DNA of 13,769 nucleotides, from NCBI GenBank assembly GCA_027066595.1, contig JAMONG010000091.1, forward strand, positions 1-13,769, given 5' to 3'. The position numbers and the translations under genes were made by a program. Each line of letters opens with the position of its first letter. Position 1 is the first letter of the stretch. Positions 1 to 7,280 of the stretch are shown piece after piece. Under the pieces are notes generated by a model. The model made no database searches. It was not told the DNA's origin and saw nothing but the letters and a program-made list of their open reading frames with translations. The stretch is from Sulfurovum sp. (GTDB taxonomy: Bacteria; Campylobacterota; Campylobacteria; Campylobacterales; Sulfurovaceae).

Positions 1-1272
1 CATGATAATTGCTAACCAGATATATCCAGCATTAACTGCTGCTTGCATCACATAAATTTTACCCCAAAATACTGAGAATGGTGGAACACCTGCAAGTGAT
101 AACATAAACAGTGCCATAATCACAGCACCAATTGGCATAATTTGGATAAGCCCTGCAAACTTTTCATAAGGGTGGTCATAACGTTTATCAAATCTTCTTG
201 TCTTGTGACGAGAAATCCATAACATAGCAAATGCCCCTAAGTTTGTAAACATAAAGAGTGCATAGTATAAGAATATACTTGTATTTCCCTCTGTCGTATC
301 AAGTGCGAGTGCTGCCATGATGAAACCTGCATGAGAGATAGATGAATATGCTAACATACGCTTCACATCATTTTGCACCAGTGCCATGATGTTCGCAAGT
401 GTCATTGTAAGTACTGCGATAATAAGAATCGTCCATCTTACCCATTCAATACCTAAATCAATATACATACCAAAGATTCTGATACTCACAACAAATGCAG
501 CTATCTTAGGTACAACAGACATATATCCAGCCAATGGAGCAGATGCACCTTCATAGACATCTGGTGCCCATGTATGGAAAGGGAACAATGAAAGCTTAAA
601 TGCAAAGGCAACCAGTAAAAGTACCGATGAACCAAAGATAGCTATCATCAAGCCTGCTTCATCAAGACGTGTAGCCATCACTTCTGCTACTTTGTAAAGC
701 TCCACTGAACCAGTCAAAGCATAAACAACTGCAGAACCCATAGCAAAGAATGCAGCGGCTAATGCACCCATAGTAAAGTACTTCACTGCTGCCTCATATG
801 AGTTAGCTCTATTGTGCAATGCTATAAGGGTATAGAGGGACAATGATGCTGTCTCTAACCCTACAAAAATAAGAATAAGGTTATCTGTAGCCACCATAAA
901 CTGGAACCCTGCAATCATAAACAAGAAGAGTGCAAAGAACTCAGGATAAGAATACTCATGGAAACGTTTAGAAGTCAGTGCCAATGGGATAAATATCATC
1001 GACCCACCAATAATCATCAATTGGGAGATAATAGAGATACCATCTATGAGCATCACATCAAAGAAACCACGTTCATTGATAGTAAGTCCCAGTACCGCAC
1101 CAAAGTCAATAAAAAGTACCAAAACAGTAAGCATCACATAAAGTGATTTATGTAGTTTGCTATTGAGTAAATCAATGATAAGCACAATCAAACCACCCGC
1201 AATAGCAATAAGCATAGGGGCAAGTGTGATAAGGTTTAGCTCTGCTAAACTTACGTTAATAGGCTCTAACAT
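1..1272 (-). CDS. nuoN: NADH-quinone oxidoreductase subunit N (partial, C-terminus outside window)
   Basis: Antiporter-like membrane subunit of complex I, one of the three proton-pumping modules of the membrane arm. The reading frame is open for 424 codons from the ATG at 1272 to the left edge with no stop, so the C-terminus is missing; family members run to about 480-500 residues, so roughly 60-80 are absent. The translation starts MLEPINVSLAEL and is almost entirely hydrophobic helices. Family hallmarks visible are the conserved glutamate in FVGLETASLSLY (about residue 140), the lysine in FAFKLSLFPFHTWAPDVYEG (about residue 226), and the discontinuous-helix region around APLAGYMSVVPK. The start codon shares one base with the nuoM stop (TAATG), implying translational coupling. 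It is the last nuo gene by the usual order. Identification is secure; only the 3' end is unseen. Confidence 0.97.
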   Translation of the reverse strand, partial: MLEPINVSLAELNLITLAPMLIAIAGGLIVLIIDLLNSKLHKSLYVMLTVLVLFIDFGAVLGLTINERGFFDVMLIDGISIISQLMIIGGSMIFIPLALTSKRFHEYSYPEFFALFLFMIAGFQFMVATDNLILIFVGLETASLSLYTLIALHNRANSYEAAVKYFTMGALAAAFFAMGSAVVYALTGSVELYKVAEVMATRLDEAGLMIAIFGSSVLLLVAFAFKLSLFPFHTWAPDVYEGASAPLAGYMSVVPKIAAFVVSIRIFGMYIDLGIEWVRWTILIIAVLTMTLANIMALVQNDVKRMLAYSSISHAGFIMAALALDTTEGNTSIFLYYALFMFTNLGAFAMLWISRHKTRRFDKRYDHPYEKFAGLIQIMPIGAVIMALFMLSLAGVPPFSVFWGKIYVMQAAVNAGYIWLAIIM

Positions 1273-2798
1273 TATTTTGCCTCCTTTGTTGATTTTGCAA
1301 CTTTTATCATATCTTTTGCCTCATCCGTTCTTGCCTTGTCGTGCATAAATGTCAAGAGAGCTTTTACTGAATTATCAATAGGTTGTAAAACTGGTTTCGG
1401 GTAGACACCCAACCAAATAACAATAGCAACCAATGGTATAAGTGACCAAGTCTCTCTTGCATTTAAATCTTTTAATACTTTATTTTCTTCTTTGTCTAGT
1501 GGACCAAAGAAAGCAAGTTTCATTACTCTAAGCATATAAACAGCCCCTAAGATGATAGAGGTACCTGCTAAGATAGTTATCATAGGAGATACTTTATAGA
1601 AACCAAGCAATACTAAGAACTCACCAACGAAACCAAAAGTAAGTGGTAACCCTACCGATGCCATAAGCATAATTCCAAAAATAATGGCAAATTTAGGCAT
1701 GACCGCTGCCAATCCACCAAACTCTGAAAGAAGTTTTGTATGACGTCTTTCATAAATCATACCGACTAACATAAACAGTGCCCCAGAGACGATACCGTGA
1801 GATAACATTTGGAAAACTGAACCTGAAAGTCCCTCTGCATTCATAGCAAAAAGTCCTAACATGATGATACCCATGTGCGATACTGAAGAATAAGCAATCA
1901 CTTGTTTCATATCTTTTTGAGCGTATGCAATCATCGCTGTATAGATAATCATAATAAGCGAAAGTACAGCAATTGGTGTGATAGCCATCACTGATGCATC
2001 TGGGAACATTGGAAGTGAAAATCTTACAAATCCGTAGGTACCCATCTTAAGAAGTACTGCAGCAAGGATAACCGAACCGATAGTTGGTGCTTGCCCGTGT
2101 GCATAGGGGATCCAAGTATGGAATGGAAACATAGGTACTTTAATAGCAAACCCGATAAAGAATGCTGCAAAAAGCCATAACTGATAATTAACAGGTAAAT
2201 CTAATGCGTACCAATCCGTAATAGCAAATGACCATACACCTGATATATCATGATAAAGAAATGCTACAAACAACATCCCCACAAGCATGATAAGTGACCC
2301 TGTAAATGTATACAAGAAAAACTTAATAGATGCATAAATTCTTAAAGGCCCACCCCACGCACCGATGATATAAAGCATCGGGACAAGAGAAAGCTCCCAG
2401 AACAAGTAAAAGATAATAGCATCAAGTGCAACAAATACACCTACCATTGTCATCTCTAAGAAAAGAAGCGTAATAATCATGTTTTTAATATTTTTAGTCT
2501 CACCCATAGATGCCATACCAATCAACGTCATCAATGTTGTCATAAGAATAATAAACAGTGAGATTCCATCTACACCTAAATAGTATGAAATACCCATATC
2601 AGGAATCAAAGGGATTAACTCAACAAATTGCATCCCTGCATTGTTCATATCAAAACTAAACCATAACCATAAAGAGAGGAAAAACTCAATCGCTGTTACG
2701 GTGATACCGTAAGACCTTGCACTCTCTTTATCTACTACAAATCCTAGCAATCCTGCGATTGCTGGGAAGAATACCAATATACTTAAAATATTATCCAT
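1272..2798 (-). CDS. nuoM: NADH-quinone oxidoreductase subunit M
   Basis: Antiporter-like proton-pumping subunit of the complex I membrane arm, 508 residues, a normal length. About 14 hydrophobic segments are visible. The key glutamate lies in FWELSLVPMLYIIGAWGG (E135), the central-axis lysine in GFAIKVPMFPFHTW (K220), and SSVSHMGIIMLG follows near residue 305. The segment after HTW reads IPYAHGQAPTIGSVILAA, whereas the common NuoM consensus is LPDAHTEAPTAGSVILA, so two usually acidic positions are uncharged. The last 25 or so residues form a charged cytoplasmic tail ending KVAKSTKEAK. The gene lies 9 bases after nuoL, with a GGGGA ribosome binding site in the gap, and its TAA stop overlaps the nuoN start. 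Confidence 0.98.
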   Translation of the reverse strand: MDNILSILVFFPAIAGLLGFVVDKESARSYGITVTAIEFFLSLWLWFSFDMNNAGMQFVELIPLIPDMGISYYLGVDGISLFIILMTTLMTLIGMASMGETKNIKNMIITLLFLEMTMVGVFVALDAIIFYLFWELSLVPMLYIIGAWGGPLRIYASIKFFLYTFTGSLIMLVGMLFVAFLYHDISGVWSFAITDWYALDLPVNYQLWLFAAFFIGFAIKVPMFPFHTWIPYAHGQAPTIGSVILAAVLLKMGTYGFVRFSLPMFPDASVMAITPIAVLSLIMIIYTAMIAYAQKDMKQVIAYSSVSHMGIIMLGLFAMNAEGLSGSVFQMLSHGIVSGALFMLVGMIYERRHTKLLSEFGGLAAVMPKFAIIFGIMLMASVGLPLTFGFVGEFLVLLGFYKVSPMITILAGTSIILGAVYMLRVMKLAFFGPLDKEENKVLKDLNARETWSLIPLVAIVIWLGVYPKPVLQPIDNSVKALLTFMHDKARTDEAKDMIKVAKSTKEAK

Positions 2799-2807
2799 TT
2801 TATCCCC

Positions 2808-4721
2808 TTAACCTATCATCGCTGAGATTGCAGCGATTACCAATAATAGTACACCACCAAAAGCCATCCAGTTTAGATAGTTAGAAAGGTTACCTGTTTG
2901 CATTGCTCTTGTTTTATCACCTGTACTGTAGAAAAATTTAGCGATATTATCTACCGTTGCATCTACAATTTTTAAATCTATTTTTGTCCAGAACACTTCT
3001 GAAATCATCGCATAAGGTTTAGTGATAAACTCTTCATAAAACTTAGGTACATAGTACTGATTTTTAAGAAGTTTATAGAAGAATCCTTGTTCAACTTCTT
3101 CATTTCTTTTCCAAGCTTTCTCACCTGTTCGTGCATACTTTAAGTACGCAATCACAATACCAGACACTGCAAAGAAAATAACAATAAGTCCTAAATATGT
3201 CGCAAGATGATGTGTATGTTCAGACATTTCATACTGAACCCCTTCACCTAGTTGATATATGAATCCTTTATATGCACCCATAAACCAACCTGTGATGATT
3301 GCGAGTACTGCAAGTGGTGACATAGCCACAAGTACAAATTTGTACATTTCGTGTGGGTGGAAACCTAATGCGGTGTGTCTGTCTTCACCATGGAATGATA
3401 AGAAGATTTGTCTAAACGAATAGAATGCTGTCATACCTGCAGTAATGACTAACATTATCCATAAGATGTATGTATGTTCATTAAATGCTGTCTCAATGAT
3501 GGCATCTTTTGACCAGAATCCTGCAAGAGGTGGTAAACCAGCAAGTGCAATAGATGCGATAGTCATGTAAATCCATGTCCCTCTCATCTTCTTTCTTAAG
3601 TCTCCCATTTTAAAGAGGTCAAGTTCATCATGCATAGCATGCATCACGTTACCTCCACCAAGGAAGAGAAGTGCTTTAAAGAATGCATGGGCTGCAAGGT
3701 GGAAAAGTGCTATCCAGTATGCACCAAGACCAGCGGCTGCAAACATATATCCAAGTTGAGAAAGTGTTGAGTACGCAATAATACGTTTTAAGTCACGTTC
3801 AACAAGTGCCATAGAAGCAGCATAGAAAGCAACAAATGTACCCAATGATGCAATAAAGAATGATACTTCAGGTGTTTCTGCAAATAGTGGATTTGCACGA
3901 ATTACTAAGAATACCCCTGCTGTTACCATCGTTGCTGCGTGAATCAATGCAGAAACAGGTGTAGGACCTTCCATCGCATCTGTAAGCCATGTATGTAGTG
4001 GAAACTGTGCCGATTTACCCATCGCCCCAATAAAGAGTGCGATGGCAGCTGTTGTTAAAATAGTATCACTCAAGTATGGAATCTGTGCAAATACTTCATC
4101 GTACTGTAGTGAACCTGTGTTCCAGTAGATAATAAAAATACCCACAAGCATTCCAAGGTCAGCGATACGGTTCATAATGAACGCTTCGTTTGCTGCCCAT
4201 GATGGTGAGATAGATGGATTGTCTTCTCTGGCTTGATCTGGTTTATGATACCAAAAACCGACAAGTAACCATGAACAGACACCCACACCTTCCCAACCGA
4301 TAAAAAGACCTGCAAAGTTATCTGACATTACAAGGACCATCATTGAAAATACGAATGCAGAAAGGTAAGAGAAGAATCTATTAAAACTCTTATCATGATC
4401 CATATACCCGATAGCGTAAATATGTACGATAGTTGAAACAAAAGAGACTACGACCATCATCGTTACAGAAATCTGATCTATCACAAATCCAAATGGAATG
4501 CTGATATCTCCAGCAGAAATCCAGTCCATCATTGTCACATGAATCACTTCACCTGTTGTAAAAAGATTATATGCCAATGTTGCAGATGCTGCAAAAGCTG
4601 TGGCTAAGAGTGCAGATGCCACATACCCTACAAACATTTTTCTTTCACTCATACCAAAGAGTGATGCAAATAAAGAACCTACAAATGGTGCAAAAAGTGC
4701 TACATATACTAAATTTTCCAT
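2808..4721 (-). CDS. nuoL: NADH-quinone oxidoreductase subunit L
   Basis: Largest membrane subunit of complex I and the distal proton-pumping module, 637 residues, the expected size. Family signatures are clear: GWEGVGVCSWLLVGFW with the essential glutamate E144, the lysine in GAMGKSAQFPLHTWL (K236), and DAMEGPTPVSALIHAATMVTAGV, which is diagnostic for NuoL. After the antiporter core there is a long polar stretch (about residues 520-610) matching the amphipathic lateral helix that runs along NuoM and NuoN, then a final hydrophobic anchor (about 613-636). The ATG at 4721 lies 2 bases after the nuoK stop, and an AGAGGA ribosome binding site sits inside the end of nuoK. Nothing in it looks degenerate. 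Confidence 0.98.
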   Translation of the reverse strand: MENLVYVALFAPFVGSLFASLFGMSERKMFVGYVASALLATAFAASATLAYNLFTTGEVIHVTMMDWISAGDISIPFGFVIDQISVTMMVVVSFVSTIVHIYAIGYMDHDKSFNRFFSYLSAFVFSMMVLVMSDNFAGLFIGWEGVGVCSWLLVGFWYHKPDQAREDNPSISPSWAANEAFIMNRIADLGMLVGIFIIYWNTGSLQYDEVFAQIPYLSDTILTTAAIALFIGAMGKSAQFPLHTWLTDAMEGPTPVSALIHAATMVTAGVFLVIRANPLFAETPEVSFFIASLGTFVAFYAASMALVERDLKRIIAYSTLSQLGYMFAAAGLGAYWIALFHLAAHAFFKALLFLGGGNVMHAMHDELDLFKMGDLRKKMRGTWIYMTIASIALAGLPPLAGFWSKDAIIETAFNEHTYILWIMLVITAGMTAFYSFRQIFLSFHGEDRHTALGFHPHEMYKFVLVAMSPLAVLAIITGWFMGAYKGFIYQLGEGVQYEMSEHTHHLATYLGLIVIFFAVSGIVIAYLKYARTGEKAWKRNEEVEQGFFYKLLKNQYYVPKFYEEFITKPYAMISEVFWTKIDLKIVDATVDNIAKFFYSTGDKTRAMQTGNLSNYLNWMAFGGVLLLVIAAISAMIG

Positions 4722-4723
4722 TC

Positions 4724-5026
4724 TTATCCTCTCATGCTTGCTAGGTCGTCTAAGTCAAGAGAACCATACTTTTTATACAATACGATTAAAATACCAAGAC
4801 CCACTGCTACTTCTGATGCTGCAATAGCGATGATGAAGAATGCGAACATTTGTCCTGTTAAATCATTGTAATAATGTGAAATCGCTGCAAATGCAATATT
4901 GACTGCATTGAGCATTACCTCTGTTGCGAAGAAAAGCATTAAAAGGTTTCTTCTTCTAAGTACGCCTACTAATCCTATGGAAAAGAGTATCGCTGAAACG
5001 ATTAGGTAGTGAGATAAACCTATCAT
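4724..5026 (-). CDS. nuoK: NADH-quinone oxidoreductase subunit K
   Basis: Small membrane subunit of complex I linking NuoJ/NuoA to the antiporter-like subunits, 100 residues with three transmembrane helices, the standard size. Both proton-path glutamates are present, E36 in FFATEVMLNAVNIAF and E72 in IAASEVAVGLGILIVLYK, at the same residue numbers as in the E. coli protein. The C-terminus is short and acidic (SLDLDDLASMRG). The start codon overlaps the nuoJ stop by four bases (ATGA), which points to coupled translation, and nuoL follows after 2 bases. Confidence 0.98.
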   Translation of the reverse strand: MIGLSHYLIVSAILFSIGLVGVLRRRNLLMLFFATEVMLNAVNIAFAAISHYYNDLTGQMFAFFIIAIAASEVAVGLGILIVLYKKYGSLDLDDLASMRG

Positions 5027-5586
5027 TTGTCATCCTTTACTATCATAATTTCGTCGTCTGCACTCATGTCTTCAGTGAGACTTTCATCCATTTTCTTACC
5101 TGCAAGGATGATACCTGCAATCATTGCTACCAGTAACATCACTGCTGCAACTTCAAATGGTATAAGGTACTTAGTAAAAAGAACCATACCAACATCTTGT
5201 GCATTACCTACACCTTCTGTCATAGGGTAAAGTGCGACAATAGTATCTGAGTAAATAGGTGCTGCAAACATAAGTACTAAAACCAATGCTGAAAGACCCC
5301 CTAGTAAAAATACCAAAGTATTGTTTGTATTTTTCTCTTTTATATCTCTTGTCGCGTCAAAGAACATCATTGCAAATGAGTAAAGAGCCATGATAGCTCC
5401 TACATAAACGATAAGTTGAACCACACCCAAGAAGTCTGCTCCCAAGATAAAGAAAAATCCTGAGATGAGCACCATTCCCGCGGCAAGTGATGTCATCGCA
5501 TACAGTACATTTTTACTTAATACTGTTATGAGAAACAGTCCTATTGTTAAAGCCGAAAATAGGTAAAAGGCTACAATTTCATACAT
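5023..5586 (-). CDS. nuoJ: NADH-quinone oxidoreductase subunit J
   Basis: Membrane subunit of complex I located between NuoH and NuoK, 187 residues with five predicted transmembrane helices. The conserved third helix is recognisable as QLIVYVGAIMALYSFAMMFFD (about residues 57-77). In characterised complexes this helix carries the pi-bulge whose rearrangement accompanies turnover. The C-terminal tail after the last helix is charged and acidic (KKMDESLTEDMSADDE). The gene starts 12 bases after nuoI, behind an AAGGGA ribosome binding site, and overlaps nuoK by four bases. NuoJ is the least conserved membrane subunit, so the call rests on the helix-3 motif, the size and the position. Confidence 0.95.
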   Translation of the reverse strand: MYEIVAFYLFSALTIGLFLITVLSKNVLYAMTSLAAGMVLISGFFFILGADFLGVVQLIVYVGAIMALYSFAMMFFDATRDIKEKNTNNTLVFLLGGLSALVLVLMFAAPIYSDTIVALYPMTEGVGNAQDVGMVLFTKYLIPFEVAAVMLLVAMIAGIILAGKKMDESLTEDMSADDEIMIVKDDK

Positions 5587-5598
5587 TTTATTTCCCTT

Positions 5599-6222
5599 TT
5601 AGTACGCAAGTGGCGTTTGTTTGATATTTTCATCAGCATTTGGTGAGATAGCACCAAAACCATCATACTCTTGTTGTAAGTTAAGCTTATCTATCGGTGT
5701 AAGCATATCTTCAAAGAGTGAAAATCCTGCACGCTGTTCTGAAGCATTCTCATAACGAGGTCCATGAACAATGGCAAGTTCGGGACATACTTCAGCACAG
5801 TACCCACAGAAAATACAACGACCAAAGTTAATGGTATATTCACTCACTTCTTTACGTTGATTTTCATCATATCTTGTATCCATAGAGATACAATTTGAGA
5901 TACATATCTTTTCACAGAGACCACACCCAATACATCTATAGCTACCAGATTCTAGTAATCTAAGCATATCGTGGATGGCTCTATATCTTGGTGAAATAGG
6001 CATTTTTTCAAATGGATATTTTACTGTGTGCATGTCACCTTGAAAAAGTGCTTTAAACATCGCTTTTCCAGTCACCCAAAGACCTACAAAAAGTTCACCT
6101 TTAACTGCCCTAGTAATGAACTGTACAAATTTCGCCTTATTGGTTGTTGGCGAAACACCTACATCTAATGTGGTGTAGTTTTGTACACCTACATTTCTAT
6201 TTTTAAATTGTTCTAAACTCAT
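5599..6222 (-). CDS. nuoI: NADH-quinone oxidoreductase subunit I (2x[4Fe-4S] ferredoxin-type)
   Basis: Peripheral Fe-S subunit that passes electrons from NuoG to NuoB through clusters N6a and N6b, 207 residues. Two ferredoxin motifs are present: C97, C100, C103 and C107 in CIGCGLCEKIC, and C136, C139, C142 and C146 in CIFCGYCAEVCPELAI. A further cysteine, C111, follows the first motif. The residues before the first motif (about 40-95) contain the amphipathic stretch that anchors NuoI against the membrane subunits. The C-terminal 50 or so residues are a family-variable extension. It starts 10 bases after nuoH with a GGGAGTAGG ribosome binding site region and is followed by nuoJ. Confidence 0.97.
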   Translation of the reverse strand: MSLEQFKNRNVGVQNYTTLDVGVSPTTNKAKFVQFITRAVKGELFVGLWVTGKAMFKALFQGDMHTVKYPFEKMPISPRYRAIHDMLRLLESGSYRCIGCGLCEKICISNCISMDTRYDENQRKEVSEYTINFGRCIFCGYCAEVCPELAIVHGPRYENASEQRAGFSLFEDMLTPIDKLNLQQEYDGFGAISPNADENIKQTPLAY

Positions 6223-6232
6223 ACCTACTCCC

Positions 6233-7279
6233 TTATACCATTACAACTAATGCTGTAATCAAAATATTGATTAGCGCCAATGGCATCAATACTTTCCAAC
6301 ATAACCACATCAACTGATCTGGTCTGATGTGTGGCCAAGATGCTCTTACCCATAACATGAGGAAGAAGAAAAATGCAATTTTAAGCATAATAAGCAACCA
6401 TCCAATTGAGAATCCAAACAACATAGTTTCAGGATTATAACCACCCATAAACACAATCGATGCAATAACTGAGATAGTAATCATATTTGCATATTCTCCA
6501 ATGAAGAACATACCCCATCTCATTCCTGAATATTCTGTTGCATAACCCGAAACAACTTCTGCCTCATGCTCCAAAAGGTCAAAAGGTGTTCTGTTAGTCT
6601 CTGCAAATCCTGCAATGAGGAAAAGTACAAATGCCACTGGTTGATAAAACATCATCCATACACCTTCGTCATGTTGATAATTATTAAAATCAACAAAAGA
6701 AAGTGAACCAACCAACATAATAGGTGCTAAAATAGAAAGCCCTGTAACTACTTCATAAGAAAGAAACTGAACTGCTGTTCTTGCTGCCCCGATAATACCC
6801 CATTTGTTAGCTTGAGACATACCTGCTAAAAGAGGACCATAAAGTCCCGCTGCCATCATACCAAGCACAAATAAGATACCAATGTTTAAATCTGATGCAA
6901 TTGATGGAACAAATACACCGCCTAATACAGGAATAAACTCAGGAATCGTAAAATCTGGGAAAACAGGTACCGCAGAGAGTGCAATAAATGCAGTCGCTGC
7001 TGTAATCACTGGTGCAATTTTAAAGATGAATTTATTTGCATTTTGAGGAATAATATCTTCTTTAGTAAAAAGTTTTATCCCATCTGCCGCAATTTGTAGT
7101 AACCCATAAGGTCCTACGTGCATTGGCCCAAGACGTCTTTGCATAAATGCAAGTACTTTTCTTTCTATAAATGTACCAAATCCAGCCAACGCAGAAATAA
7201 TCGCTAAGATAAGTACTGCTTTAATCAATACTCCCACCCAAGTGACTTCTGGTAATAAATCTACTACTGTTTCTCCCAT
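6233..7279 (-). CDS. nuoH: NADH-quinone oxidoreductase subunit H
   Basis: Membrane subunit of complex I forming the quinone-chamber entrance and the first part of the proton channel, 348 residues with about eight or nine helices. Signatures seen are FIERKVLAFMQRRLGPMHVGPYGLLQ (about 37-62), IKLFTKEDIIP (69-79), and the cytoplasmic loop FAETNRTPFDLLEHEAEVVSGY (225-246), whose glutamates belong to the E-channel. The common form of that loop is ETNRAPFDLPEAEAELVSGY, so A to T, P to L and A to H changes are visible, but the acidic positions E237, E239 and E241 remain. Only one base separates it from the nuoG stop, so translation is probably coupled. Confidence 0.98.
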   Translation of the reverse strand: MGETVVDLLPEVTWVGVLIKAVLILAIISALAGFGTFIERKVLAFMQRRLGPMHVGPYGLLQIAADGIKLFTKEDIIPQNANKFIFKIAPVITAATAFIALSAVPVFPDFTIPEFIPVLGGVFVPSIASDLNIGILFVLGMMAAGLYGPLLAGMSQANKWGIIGAARTAVQFLSYEVVTGLSILAPIMLVGSLSFVDFNNYQHDEGVWMMFYQPVAFVLFLIAGFAETNRTPFDLLEHEAEVVSGYATEYSGMRWGMFFIGEYANMITISVIASIVFMGGYNPETMLFGFSIGWLLIMLKIAFFFFLMLWVRASWPHIRPDQLMWLCWKVLMPLALINILITALVVMV

Positions 7280-7280
7280 A

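Noticed and set aside
958..1348. Two short plus-strand open frames over nuoN and nuoM
   Set aside because: They are antisense to clear nuo coding sequence, without motifs or ribosome binding sites.
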